From NCBI GenBank assembly GCA_003445035.1, contig DLVV01000343.1, forward strand, positions 16,445 through 32,074: a stretch of 15,630 bases of DNA, written 5' to 3'. Positions 1-7,873 of the stretch are shown here, in pieces; position 1 is the stretch's first letter, and each line of letters begins with the position of its first letter. Below the pieces are notes generated by a model. That model had not been told where the DNA came from. It worked only from the letters and a program-made list of their open reading frames with translations, and made no database searches. The DNA comes from Planctomycetaceae bacterium (lineage in GTDB: Bacteria; Planctomycetota; Planctomycetia; Planctomycetales; Planctomycetaceae). A program made the translations under genes and the position numbers.

Positions 1-1011
1 GTTGTCGTTGTCGGCAGGGTCGGGTTCGATGTCCGCTGCGAATCCTGCCGAAGTGTCGGCGAGTTGGTCGGTGGGAATTTCGTCGTCAAAGACGGAGTCG
101 TTGGCCGGGTCGTCTTCAACAGGCGTTTGTTCGGAGGTTTCAACTGAGACCGCATCCAGTTGAGCCTGTTGAGCGGCGCCGACGGTTCCGTCGTCGGAGG
201 GAACCATATCGGTTGGGGGATCCTCGCCCGGCTCCTCCATCAGGTCGTCGTCGTTGACTTCGGCATCTTCGACGTCACGCCGGCGTCGACGGAAAAGTCC
301 GAACAGGGACCGGGATTTGAGGGGTGGGTCTTCGGTGTCGTCGGGAGAGAAATCTGGATCAGAGTCAGCGGAATCGGTGTCGGTCGGATCACTTCCAATC
401 TCTTCGACGTCAAAAGGCTCGGTTTCGTCTGTGGTGTCGAGTTCAAGATCGATCACCGAAGACTCGTCGTCGCTTTGAGGATCGTCACCTTCAAGAGCGT
501 TTGCGACGGGAAGATCGTTGGGAGATGGCCCAGTGGGCTGTGCGGCATCGTGAACGGCGTCGATCACGGGATCAGACTCCCCGGGTGGGGCGTCGGTTAC
601 GTGATCGGTGACTTCATCGGCGAGTTCTTCAAAGGATGGGAATTCTGCCGTGTCATCGAGGTCTGCGGTCGGGTCGAAATCGGTAACGTGATCGGCGGAG
701 AACGTACCTGAGCCTGTGGAGATGTGCACAATGAATTTAACCGGCCCGACGGTGACCGTGTCGCCGTCGGAGAGCAAAACATCTTTTCCGGTGGGGATCG
801 TGCGGTCGGCGATTTGCGTTCCGTTGGAACTTCCCAGATCCCTGATCAGGATGCGTTCACCGTCCAGGGTGAATTGACAGTGACGTCGACTGACATCGGC
901 TACGGGGATCCGCAATTGACATTCCTTGCCGCGGCCAACGACAGTGTCACGGCGCAGCGGAACATCACGGACGCGGGATTTGTCGTGGACGACTTCGAGT
1001 CGGACGTCCAT
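1..1011 (-). CDS. FHA-domain protein with long acidic tail (C terminus beyond left edge)
   Basis: The N-terminal ~100 residues form a forkhead-associated domain, which binds phosphothreonine peptides. The diagnostic residues are visible when counting from the ATG at 1011: Gly26-Arg27, Ser41-Arg-Arg-His44 and the LGSSNG loop with Asn63-Gly64. Residues ~105-337 are low-complexity, rich in Asp, Glu, Ser, Thr and Pro, and probably disordered. One basic island (Arg-rich, about residues 231-245, LFGLFRRRRR) interrupts the acid. No stop is reached before the window edge, so the gene is partial. An upstream in-frame ATG at 1071 would add 20 residues (MGFCRPTADC...), but it lies inside a good -10 box, and FHA proteins usually begin just before the first strand, so 1011 is preferred. 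The gene follows clpX in the same direction. A role reading Ser/Thr kinase signals is inference; its partner is unknown. Confidence 0.85.
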   Translation of the reverse strand, partial: MDVRLEVVHDKSRVRDVPLRRDTVVGRGKECQLRIPVADVSRRHCQFTLDGERILIRDLGSSNGTQIADRTIPTGKDVLLSDGDTVTVGPVKFIVHISTGSGTFSADHVTDFDPTADLDDTAEFPSFEELADEVTDHVTDAPPGESDPVIDAVHDAAQPTGPSPNDLPVANALEGDDPQSDDESSVIDLELDTTDETEPFDVEEIGSDPTDTDSADSDPDFSPDDTEDPPLKSRSLFGLFRRRRRDVEDAEVNDDDLMEEPGEDPPTDMVPSDDGTVGAAQQAQLDAVSVETSEQTPVEDDPANDSVFDDEIPTDQLADTSAGFAADIEPDPADNDN

Positions 1012-1069
1012 GGGCACTGGCGACGAGTTGAGCAAATGGAAGCAGTCGGCCGTCGGCCGGCAAAACCCC

Positions 1070-1099
1070 ATAATAGCCAGGGTTCCCGACGATTCTCAA
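1070..1099 (-). promoter_or_regulatory. Candidate sigma70-type promoter for the FHA gene
   Basis: On the minus strand TTGAGA (1099-1094) and TATTAT (1075-1070) are separated by 18 bp, each box matching the consensus at five of six bases. Transcription would begin near 1063, downstream of the ATG at 1071, so translation would have to start at the ATG at 1011. It lies in the 44-bp gap after clpX, so the FHA gene may be expressed independently of clpX. Confidence 0.4.
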
Positions 1100-1115
1100 A
1101 CCGACTGGCCGCACA

Positions 1116-2408
<1,293 letters not shown>

Positions 2409-2485
2409 GTCGCGTCTCGTGTTGTATGCCGCTGTAGAGGGTGGCAGGCCGTTATTGGTAGTGTTTTCGGAAAGTTGCCGGGTCG

Positions 2486-2776
2486 TCAGGTGTCGTTTGG
2501 GACATCGTGACTGCGGGACGGCAAGATCCGACTCTTGATGAATCGGAATTCTTCGTCCGTGAGGTCACCCTGACGCCGCATTTCTTCGTACAGAACCAGC
2601 AATTGTTCCGGATCAGCGGCATTCTCGGACGCGTTTTCATGAAATCTGGTCCGAATCCAGAAGCCAATCAACAGAAGGACCGCAAGGATGCCGAGCAGCA
2701 CGGCCATTGTCGGCAGAAATGTTGACCGGGAGACGAGATCTCGAAGGTCCGTGGCGGCGAGAATTGTCTTTCTCAT
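2486..2776 (-). CDS. Small single-pass membrane protein with SHOCT-like C-terminal domain
   Basis: A 96-residue protein with a short N-terminal segment, one hydrophobic helix at about residues 21-41 ([10 protein letters not shown]...) and a C-terminal stretch (56-85) with the SHOCT pattern: [21 protein letters not shown], then a Lys/Arg-rich end. SHOCT modules are short helical oligomerisation or targeting units of unknown exact role. An in-frame TTG at 2863 would extend the protein by 29 residues, but those codons overlap the -35 and -10 boxes of a well-formed promoter and the extra residues resemble no domain, so the ATG at 2776 is chosen. It is first in a possible operon with clpX. A role in membrane proteolysis control would be pure guesswork. 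Confidence 0.75.
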   Translation of the reverse strand: MRKTILAATDLRDLVSRSTFLPTMAVLLGILAVLLLIGFWIRTRFHENASENAADPEQLLVLYEEMRRQGDLTDEEFRFIKSRILPSRSHDVPNDT

Positions 2777-2834
2777 GAGGGATTGCTGGGAAAACGTGTC
2801 GTGGGGAACGTGCGGATGTGTCGGAAGTGATCCA

Positions 2835-2863
2835 ATTATCCGGCGGGGTTTGGTGCTCGGCAA
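2835..2863 (-). promoter_or_regulatory. Candidate promoter for the SHOCT gene / clpX unit
   Basis: On the minus strand TTGCCG (2863-2858) and GATAAT (2840-2835) are spaced by exactly 17 bp. The -10 box matches at five of six bases. Transcription would start near 2828, giving about 52 nt of leader before the ATG at 2776. The TTG of the -35 box is also the first possible start codon of the longer reading frame, which argues against that longer start. Confidence 0.5.
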
Positions 2864-2911
2864 GTGGTGCCGACACCGGGAACTCCTTTTTGGACCTCAT
2901 TGGGCGGTTTG

Positions 2912-2940
2912 TTGCGGCAACCCGCGAGGCATCCTAAAAT
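2912..2940 (+). promoter_or_regulatory. Candidate promoter for the conserved soluble protein / aldolase pair
   Basis: TTGCGG (2912-2917) and TAAAAT (2935-2940) are separated by 17 bp; the -10 box matches at five of six bases. Transcription would begin near 2947, leaving about 30 nt before the GTG at 2978. An 11-bp interrupted palindrome, GTTGC-G-GCAAC (2911-2921), sits on the -35 box and could be an operator. The site lies about 75 bp from the divergent minus-strand promoter. Confidence 0.5.
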
Positions 2941-2977
2941 CGCAGCCGGCACCCAAATCACACGCGGGGATGGGAAC

Positions 2978-3463
2978 GTGGATTTCCAGGAACGACTGCA
3001 ACGAGCCGTCGAACGGGGGCAACAGGCTCGAGATTCCCGTGGTCGGGAAGCGGCCGCGAAGGCGCTGTCGGAGGAGGAATCTCGGAGTTTGCACTCCGAA
3101 TACCGACTGGAACTCAGCGACCGCATTGGAACATGCCTGGATCAGTTGGTGGATCAGTTTCCGGGATTTCAACTCGAGTCAATCGTTGGCGACGAGGGTT
3201 GGGGATCGGTGGTCATCCGGGACGACATCGCCTTGGGCGAAGGCGGTAAACCTGTCAATCTGTACAGCCGGATGCAGATGCTGATCCGTCCGTTTTCGGA
3301 CGGTCGGATTGTCGAAATGGTTGCCAAGGCGACGATCCGCAATCGTGAGGTGTTCAATAGATCTCGGTACCAGATGCTCGGGCAGGTCGACGTCGAAAGT
3401 TTTGCTGAGAACATCGACTTGTGGGTTCTCGAATATGCTGAAAAATTTGCGGCCACGGAATAG
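2978..3463 (+). CDS. Conserved planctomycete-type protein of unknown function
   Basis: A soluble protein of 161 residues with no signal peptide or membrane segment. The N-terminal ~45 residues are charged and helical (VDFQERLQRAVERGQQARD...), followed by a mixed alpha/beta region ending in LWVLEYAEKFAATE. It resembles, from memory, a family of uncharacterised proteins in planctomycete genomes; I can assign no function. The reading frame is open back to 2864, but the GTG at 2978 is preferred: a GGGA-rich site lies just upstream, a promoter with its -10 at 2935-2940 would exclude any earlier start, and the residues before it (RHPKIAAGTQ...) look untranslated. The aldolase gene follows after 9 bp, with its ribosome binding site on this gene's stop codon, so the two are probably co-transcribed and translationally linked. 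Confidence 0.75.
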   Translation: MDFQERLQRAVERGQQARDSRGREAAAKALSEEESRSLHSEYRLELSDRIGTCLDQLVDQFPGFQLESIVGDEGWGSVVIRDDIALGEGGKPVNLYSRMQMLIRPFSDGRIVEMVAKATIRNREVFNRSRYQMLGQVDVESFAENIDLWVLEYAEKFAATE

Positions 3464-3467
3464 GAGG
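3462..3467 (+). promoter_or_regulatory. Shine-Dalgarno site fixing the aldolase GTG start
   Basis: AGGAGG overlaps the TAG stop codon of the preceding gene and lies 5 nt before the GTG at 3473. It is the strongest ribosome binding site in the window and decides the non-ATG start. Confidence 0.75.
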
Positions 3468-3472
3468 CTGTC

Positions 3473-4123
3473 GTGAGTCGAGAAGTGGATTTGCAGCGTG
3501 TGCTTGACGGCGGGGTGGTGGCAATCATCCGTGCATCGTCGGGTGAACAACTGGTGGATGTGGCCGAGGCGCTCTACTCCGGAGGGATCGACGTGATCGA
3601 GGTCACGTTCACGGTTCCGAAGGTTCTGGAGATCATCTCGGCTGTCCGCGACAGGCTTGGAGACAGGATCCTGTTGGGTGCCGGCACGGTACTGGACGCC
3701 GAGACCGCTCGGGCGGCAATGCTGGCCGGCGCCGAGTTTATCGTCTGTCCGACGGTCAATCTCGATGTGATCCGGATGTGTCGGCGTTACGACAAGCTGG
3801 TGATGCCGGGGGCATTGACACCGACAGAGGTTGTGTCGGCCTGGGAGGCGGGGGCGGATATCGTGAAGGTGTTTCCGGCTGACGTTGGTGGCCCGGGTTA
3901 TCTCAAGGCGTTGCACGGCCCATTACCGCAGGTCAAGCTGCTGCCCACCGGCGGAGTCGACCTGGAGACCATCGGCGGGTTCTTTGCCGCGGGTGCCTGT
4001 GCCGTGGGACTGGGCAGCGCCCTGGTCGAGAAGCAGGCGGTCGCCGATGGCGACATGACCCGTATCCGATCGCAGGCTGAGGCCTACGTCGCGGCGGTGG
4101 CCGCTGCCAGGGGGGCGGAGTAG
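3473..4123 (+). CDS. eda: Bifunctional 4-hydroxy-2-oxoglutarate / 2-dehydro-3-deoxy-phosphogluconate aldolase
   Basis: A class I aldolase of the KDPG/KHG family (TIM barrel, cytoplasmic). It cleaves 2-keto-3-deoxy-6-phosphogluconate to pyruvate and glyceraldehyde 3-phosphate, or acts on 4-hydroxy-2-oxoglutarate. The 216 residues match the family's usual length. Visible motifs: VVAIIR (15-20), the catalytic Glu43 in IEVTFTVP, the phosphate/substrate loop GAGTV (69-73), CPTVN (92-96), MPGALTPTE (111-119), and the Schiff-base Lys132 in IVKVFPA; LPTGGV follows near the C terminus. The GTG start is set by AGGAGG at 3462. Substrate preference cannot be decided from sequence. No Entner-Doudoroff dehydratase or KDG kinase adjoins it; an enolase-superfamily enzyme 3.7 kb away could supply 2-keto-3-deoxy acids. 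It converges on tatA with only 9 bp between the stop codons. Confidence 0.93.
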   Translation: MSREVDLQRVLDGGVVAIIRASSGEQLVDVAEALYSGGIDVIEVTFTVPKVLEIISAVRDRLGDRILLGAGTVLDAETARAAMLAGAEFIVCPTVNLDVIRMCRRYDKLVMPGALTPTEVVSAWEAGADIVKVFPADVGGPGYLKALHGPLPQVKLLPTGGVDLETIGGFFAAGACAVGLGSALVEKQAVADGDMTRIRSQAEAYVAAVAAARGAE

Positions 4124-4132
4124 CCCGGGCGG

Positions 4133-4498
4133 CTATTCCGAGTCAGCAGCACCCTCAGCTCGGTTGAGTTGCGAGGTGTCATCCGGGACTTCGCTTTCGG
4201 CCTGGTCGTCACCAACTGGTTCGGTGTCGTCCACCGCCACGGGTGGTTCGAACTTCGGGGCCGTCACATTGTCGAGTTCGTCGTCGGCCAGGGGCCGTTC
4301 GGCGGTTGGGCCGGGGTCATACGACGCCGCGCCGTGCACCTCGTCTTCGATGCCCCGCATGCCCTTCTTGAACTCGGTGAGTCCCTTGCCCATGTTGCGG
4401 GCCACTTCAGGGAGTTTCTTTCCGAAGAGGAGCAGGGCAATGAACAGGACGATGATCATTTCCTGGTAGCCGAAACCAAAAGCCAAAACGGCGTCCAT
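4133..4498 (-). CDS. tatA: Sec-independent translocase subunit TatA/TatE family, acidic tail
   Basis: A 121-residue TatA-type protein of the twin-arginine translocon, which exports folded proteins across the cytoplasmic membrane. A single N-terminal membrane helix (about residues 11-26) carries polar Gln12-Glu13 at its start. It is followed by the FGKKLP hinge (25-30) and an amphipathic helix (about 29-50, LPEVARNMGKGLTEFKKGM). The remaining ~70 residues are acidic and probably disordered (DDTEPVGDDQAESEVPDD), longer than in most TatA proteins. A TatB role cannot be excluded, but the hinge and length favour TatA. It lies 51 bp downstream of a second, shorter tatA on the same strand; tatC is not in the window. 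Confidence 0.9.
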   Translation of the reverse strand: MDAVLAFGFGYQEMIIVLFIALLLFGKKLPEVARNMGKGLTEFKKGMRGIEDEVHGAASYDPGPTAERPLADDELDNVTAPKFEPPVAVDDTEPVGDDQAESEVPDDTSQLNRAEGAADSE

Positions 4499-4549
4499 GG
4501 GAAGGATCTCTTGCGGGGGAAATGGAACAGGACGGGAGGGTGGGGAAGG

Positions 4550-4729
4550 TCACACGTCTTCAGGAGGTGTGTCGCCGTCTTCGGGGTCGTCGGCGTCGTT
4601 GATTCCCTTCTTGAACTCGGTCACGCTCTGGCCGATGGACCGCATCATGGTCGGGATTCGTTTCCCACCAAAGAAAAGCAGGACGATCACCAGCACGATC
4701 AGCATCTGCCAAATGCCGGGGGTAAACAT
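4550..4729 (-). CDS. tatA: Second, short TatA/TatE-family protein (59 residues)
   Basis: A complete 59-residue frame from the ATG at 4729 to the TGA at 4552-4550. The protein has Gln8 near the start of a hydrophobic helix (about residues 6-20), the hinge FFGGKRIP (19-26) and an amphipathic helix ending in VTEFKKG (36-42), then a short acidic tail (DDPEDGDTPPEDV). These are the essential parts of a minimal TatA. It shares TEFKKG and the hinge with the neighbouring 121-residue protein, so the pair probably arose by tandem duplication; the tails differ greatly in length. It would be the first gene of the pair. AAGG in the upstream region (about 12 nt before the ATG) may be a weak ribosome binding site. 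Confidence 0.88.
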   Translation of the reverse strand: MFTPGIWQMLIVLVIVLLFFGGKRIPTMMRSIGQSVTEFKKGINDADDPEDGDTPPEDV

Positions 4730-4858
4730 GGTTCAGTGGCCTTGAAAGTGTTGGGCTGAAGGCGTCGGCAATAAGCTCGGTGGTACAGCAGCCAAGGGAA
4801 GCCGTAGAAGAGGGGTCTGCCTGATCACGACCAAACCGGACGTCTGCGAAGCGGGTTG

Positions 4859-4952
4859 GCCGGTCCTGTTTCGGGGAGCCGTGACGGGCACTCAGCCTCG
4901 GGGCAGGAAACCCCTCTGACGCCCACTCGTTCGTCCCGCCGGGAGGACCGGC
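4859..4952. repeat. Inverted repeat, 9-bp arms, with nested dyads
   Basis: GCCGGTCCT at 4859-4867 is the exact reverse complement of AGGACCGGC at 4944-4952, with 76 nt between. Inside are GGGG (4900-4903) facing CCCC (4911-4914), and the dyad TCCCG-C-CGGGA (4934-4944), which abuts and slightly overlaps the right arm. Two similar 11-mers (GACGGGCACTC and GACGCCCACTC) also lie inside. No T-tract follows, so this is not a simple terminator. Confidence 0.5.
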
Positions 4953-5042
4953 AGGAAGGTCGAGCGGAACGGGGGTCATTGTAACCCGTGCGGGGGGGGT
5001 GTCAACGGTTGTGTTCGGCCCCTTGTGCGGAGCCCCCGGGGA

Positions 5043-5070
5043 TTGCCTTTCTGGAATCGATCCGTATGCT
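5043..5070 (+). promoter_or_regulatory. Weak candidate promoter for the membrane-protein gene
   Basis: TTGCCT (5043-5048) and TATGCT (5065-5070) are 16 bp apart; the -10 box matches at four of six bases. Transcription would start near 5077, about 90 nt before the ATG at 5166. Both boxes are imperfect. Confidence 0.25.
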
Positions 5071-5165
5071 GAGCGTTGGACCTGTCGGCGAGCAAGGCTG
5101 GGAACTGAGCTCATCGGCAGAAGTGGTGGGGACCGTCTTGGGTCCAGGGGTCAGGCGACCGGGTT

Positions 5166-6572
5166 ATGCGCGATTTGCTCACCGGGTACGATGTCAATGC
5201 GCCGACCTGGTTCTACCTGTCGTCGTTGTTGATTGTGGCCGTGTTTTTCCGTTTTGGCCGGATCTGGTCACTGCGAAACATCGACGTTGTGCTGTTGCTC
5301 AGCCTGGCGCCGGGGCTGTTGATGGTCGAACCCGAACGGTTGGGGATCCGGGTTGACGAGCAGGCCGAACGATATCACTTGTTGCGGGCGTGGGGCACGA
5401 CGTGGTTGTTCGCCGGGGCCGGCCTGGTGTTGGTGCGGTTGTTGTGCGACCCCCTGTTCAAGCGTCGCCCTCTGATCGAACCCAACCTCGCGGCTCAAGG
5501 GCTGGTCTTTCTCGCGATTTCGGCCTTCGCGTTTCTGATGAGCAAGGTGATTGTCGATCCCCCATCGTCGGCGGCGCGATCGGCAGTGACTCGTGGAGAA
5601 GGAGTGTTGCGACGTCAGGACGTGAGCGAACCGGCAGCTGGAGCTGCCTCTACGGCCGCTGGTGCCGCAGCAACAGTGGTTGTTGAGGCCGTGGCCCCAC
5701 CACGCGGAAGCTGGCGAAATCGGGGTCGGATTCGGGAACTGGCTGCGAAGATTATCCCCGTGGTTGCTCACCTGGCGGTTGTCATCGGTCTCTACATGGT
5801 GGGGCTCCTGCACTTTGGGGACCGTCGCCAAGGGGTGGCGATGGCGACACTGTATCTGCTGATGCCCTGCACGTCGTACGACGTGGGGGAGGTGGACCAC
5901 GTGTTGCCGGCGGCATTCTGCATCCTGGCATTCCTGGCTGTTCGGCGGCCGTTGTTGGCCGGTGCGCTAATGGGAGGGGCCTGCGGCTCGTTGGTCCTGT
6001 TGCCGGTGTTCTTGGCACTGGTGCCTCTGTGGTTTGCCTTTTACGAGCGAAGGCGAGGGTTTTTGTTTGCCGTGTCGCTGGTTGTCGTCGGTGGTGCCCT
6101 GCAGGTCAGTGTCGTGGCACTCACGTCACCGGATATCTCCGAATTTTCGGTCCGGCTTCAGGAGTCGGTGCAGGCGGTGGTCAACGAGTTCATGGGTGAG
6201 ACGATCACGGAGGGCGGCGGTGCGGGCGTGGGATTCTGGAACTCGAACAACCTGGTTTATCGGATCCCGGTGATCGTCGTATTTGCGGTGATGCTTGGGG
6301 TGTTGACCATCTGGCCTCGTACCAAGACGCTCGAACATCTCATTTCTCAGACGGCGGCTGTGGTCGTGGCCACTCAGTTCTGGTACTCCCACCAGGGGGG
6401 CGTCTACGTGCTGTGGTATCTCCCGCTGTTGCTGCTGGTGGTGTTCCGTCCGAGATTGGCGTCGGTCCATCCGTCGGCGGCCGAACCGGGAGCGGGGTGG
6501 TACGAGCCCATCGGGTCCCATGTGCCGGTGGGGCCCGGACTGGGGCCCGGCGGCACCCGGTTGTGGCATTAG
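5166..6572 (+). CDS. Polytopic membrane protein, planctomycete-type, function unknown
   Basis: A 468-residue integral membrane protein with roughly 11-12 hydrophobic segments, for example about 17-30, 38-54, 78-94, 110-130, 196-215, 223-236, 247-260, 263-292, 298-320, 366-383, 395-406 and 412-428. A large polar Ala/Pro-rich linker (about 131-190, DPPSSAARSA... AVAPPRGSW) separates four N-terminal helices from the rest. The segment TSYDVGEVDHVLPAAF (236-251) followed by RRPLLAGALMGGA resembles the loop and helix layout of GT-C membrane glycosyltransferases, but the catalytic signature is not clear enough for a call. From memory it resembles an uncharacterised family seen in planctomycetes. The Gly/Pro-rich end (VPVGPGLGPGG) is unusual. 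The next gene starts 70 bp downstream behind its own possible promoter. Confidence 0.7.
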   Translation: MRDLLTGYDVNAPTWFYLSSLLIVAVFFRFGRIWSLRNIDVVLLLSLAPGLLMVEPERLGIRVDEQAERYHLLRAWGTTWLFAGAGLVLVRLLCDPLFKRRPLIEPNLAAQGLVFLAISAFAFLMSKVIVDPPSSAARSAVTRGEGVLRRQDVSEPAAGAASTAAGAAATVVVEAVAPPRGSWRNRGRIRELAAKIIPVVAHLAVVIGLYMVGLLHFGDRRQGVAMATLYLLMPCTSYDVGEVDHVLPAAFCILAFLAVRRPLLAGALMGGACGSLVLLPVFLALVPLWFAFYERRRGFLFAVSLVVVGGALQVSVVALTSPDISEFSVRLQESVQAVVNEFMGETITEGGGAGVGFWNSNNLVYRIPVIVVFAVMLGVLTIWPRTKTLEHLISQTAAVVVATQFWYSHQGGVYVLWYLPLLLLVVFRPRLASVHPSAAEPGAGWYEPIGSHVPVGPGLGPGGTRLWH

Positions 6573-6584
6573 AGTCCCGATGGG

Positions 6585-6613
6585 TTCGACACGCTCGGGG
6601 GCGACGCTAGGAT
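6585..6613 (+). promoter_or_regulatory. Candidate promoter for the FIST gene
   Basis: TTCGAC (6585-6590) and TAGGAT (6608-6613) have a 17-bp spacer; the -10 box matches at four of six bases. Transcription would begin near 6620, and a GGAGG ribosome binding site follows at 6631-6635. The layout is coherent but the boxes are imperfect. Confidence 0.35.
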
Positions 6614-6644
6614 GAGGTGACCGGCGCGATGGAGGGCAGGCGTG

Positions 6645-7829
6645 ATGACGATGGTGTGTGCAGCTGGGCTGAGTACCCGGTCCCAGTTGCGGGATGCGGC
6701 TTCCGAGTGCATCGAGGCGGTGGCGAAGGGCCTGGACGGGCAAGCCCCCTCCTTGGTGTTTGCCTTCGCGAGCGGCACATACGGTGAGACGCTTGACGAG
6801 TTGCCAGGATGGCTGGCCGAGGAGGCTGGTGGCGGCGTGTTGCTGGGCTGCACGGGCGAGATGATTGCCGGGGGGAATCGGGAAATCGAATCCGGTCCCG
6901 CTCTCAGCGTGCTGGCTGCCGTGATGCCCGAATCGGCCATTGAACCATTTCGGGTCACTTTTGAGCGGACAGCAGATGGGTTGTTGACCAGTGGGATTCC
7001 GGAAAACCTCGGTGATCCCGATGACGTGGACACCGTGTTTCTGTTGGCCGACCCGTTCTCATCGATCCCACAATCCATCTTTGACCGTGTTGCCGAACAG
7101 ACCGCCGTTGGCGAAGCACCCGGGGCGGGCGTGTTGGGTGGCATGGCCAGCGGAGGCCGGGCTCCGGGCGAAAACCGGTTGTTCCTGAATGCGGATGCCC
7201 ATCGGTTCGGAGCCGTGGGAGCGGTGGCCAGGGGGCCGAAACGCGTCCGTGCGGTCGTGTCACAGGGTTGTCGGCCCATCGGTGAAACACTGGTGGTGAC
7301 CGAAGCGGAGGCGAATGTGGTGCGGGGACTGGGAGGCCGGCCGGCTTTGGCAGTACTGCAGGAAACGGTCAGTCGGCTCGATGAGTCCGACAGGCAGTTG
7401 GTGAGCCACGGTTTGCACCTGGGTGTGGCGATGAGTGAATACGGAGAAAATTTCGAGCGTGGTGATTTTCTGATCGCCAACGTGATGCAAGTCGATCCCG
7501 AAGCGGGTGCGGTGGTCATCGGCAATGAGGTTCGAGTTGGCCAGACAGTCCGATTTCAGGTTCGTGATGCTGAGACGGCCGATGAGGACCTGGTGGAGCT
7601 TCTGGAGGCCCATCGTCAACAGTCGCCGGCGACACAGGCCGCGTTGCTGTTCAGTTGCAACGGCCGCGGTACGCGATTGTTTGAACAGCCCGACCACGAT
7701 GCGTCGACGATTCGACGGGAATTGGGTGACATTCCCCTTGCGGGATTTTTTGCGCAAGGAGAAATCGGTCCGGTTGGAGGGACGAATTTCGTGCACGGGT
7801 TCACCGCGAGTGTGGCCTGTCTGGGCTGA
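6645..7829 (+). CDS. FIST N/C-domain sensory protein
   Basis: A 394-residue cytoplasmic protein made of a FIST N domain (about residues 30-225) and a FIST C domain (about 230-385). FIST is a presumed small-ligand sensor, proposed for amino acids, usually coupled to signalling outputs. Family features seen: LLGCTGE (67-73), GVLGGMASGG (162-171), VSQGCRPIGE (205-214), HLGVAMSEYGE (258-268), GDFLIANVMQVD (273-284), LLFSCNGRG (334-342) and GFFAQGEIGPVGG (367-379). It has no kinase, GGDEF, EAL or methyl-accepting domain and no membrane helix, so it is a stand-alone FIST. GGAGG at 6631-6635 serves either the GTG at 6642 or the ATG at 6645; ATG is chosen for spacing. An enolase-superfamily gene starts 44 bp downstream; a functional link is possible but unproven. 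Confidence 0.9.
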   Translation: MTMVCAAGLSTRSQLRDAASECIEAVAKGLDGQAPSLVFAFASGTYGETLDELPGWLAEEAGGGVLLGCTGEMIAGGNREIESGPALSVLAAVMPESAIEPFRVTFERTADGLLTSGIPENLGDPDDVDTVFLLADPFSSIPQSIFDRVAEQTAVGEAPGAGVLGGMASGGRAPGENRLFLNADAHRFGAVGAVARGPKRVRAVVSQGCRPIGETLVVTEAEANVVRGLGGRPALAVLQETVSRLDESDRQLVSHGLHLGVAMSEYGENFERGDFLIANVMQVDPEAGAVVIGNEVRVGQTVRFQVRDAETADEDLVELLEAHRQQSPATQAALLFSCNGRGTRLFEQPDHDASTIRRELGDIPLAGFFAQGEIGPVGGTNFVHGFTASVACLG

Positions 7830-7838
7830 GAGGCGGAC

Positions 7839-7867
7839 TTCCGTTTGCCGGGCGTCTGTCCTAGTCT
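7839..7867 (+). promoter_or_regulatory. Weak candidate promoter that would give a leaderless mRNA
   Basis: TTCCGT (7839-7844) and TAGTCT (7862-7867) are 17 bp apart, resembling the TAGGAT layout before the FIST gene. Transcription would begin at about 7874, which is the A of the enolase-superfamily ATG. No Shine-Dalgarno site precedes that ATG, which fits a leaderless message. The -10 match is only three of six bases. Confidence 0.22.
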
Positions 7868-7873
7868 GAGTCG

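Larger units (their letters stand above)
4730..5165 (+). other. Non-coding divergent intergenic region with GC-rich inverted repeats
   Basis: 436 bp between the short tatA (minus) and the membrane-protein gene (plus). No frame has a recognisable protein; open frames crossing it lack domains and conflict with the flanking genes. It contains a 9-bp inverted repeat (4859-4867 with 4944-4952) enclosing smaller dyads, a run of eight G near 4991 and a weak plus-strand promoter at 5043-5070. It must hold the regulatory signals of both neighbours and might encode a structured RNA. I could not match it to RNase P RNA, SRP RNA, tmRNA or a riboswitch. Confidence 0.6.

Noticed and set aside
160..711. Plus-strand open frame of 183 codons at the left edge
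   Set aside because: It is antisense to the FHA protein's acidic tail; its composition (Gly/Val-rich) is what the reverse of Asp/Glu codons gives, and no domain is seen.
3179..3916. Minus-strand open frame of 245 codons
   Set aside because: Antisense across the conserved soluble protein and the aldolase, both of which have clear starts and motifs.
4081..4135. GCGGC-GGTG-GCCGC hairpin at the end of the aldolase gene, as a bidirectional terminator
   Set aside because: It lies within the coding sequence, reflects Ala/Val codons and has no T-tract on either strand.
4783..4805. GCAGCCAAGG sequence resembling part of the SRP RNA apical loop
   Set aside because: The required GGAAGG-type loop and the matching 5' strand are missing, so it is a chance match.
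4560..5114. Minus-strand open frame of 184 codons spanning the intergenic region
   Set aside because: It overlaps the short tatA in another frame and has no domain, signal or ribosome binding site.
6569..7525. Minus-strand open frame of 318 codons
   Set aside because: Opposite the FIST gene, Ser/Pro/Thr-rich with no motif; the FIST motifs prove the other strand.
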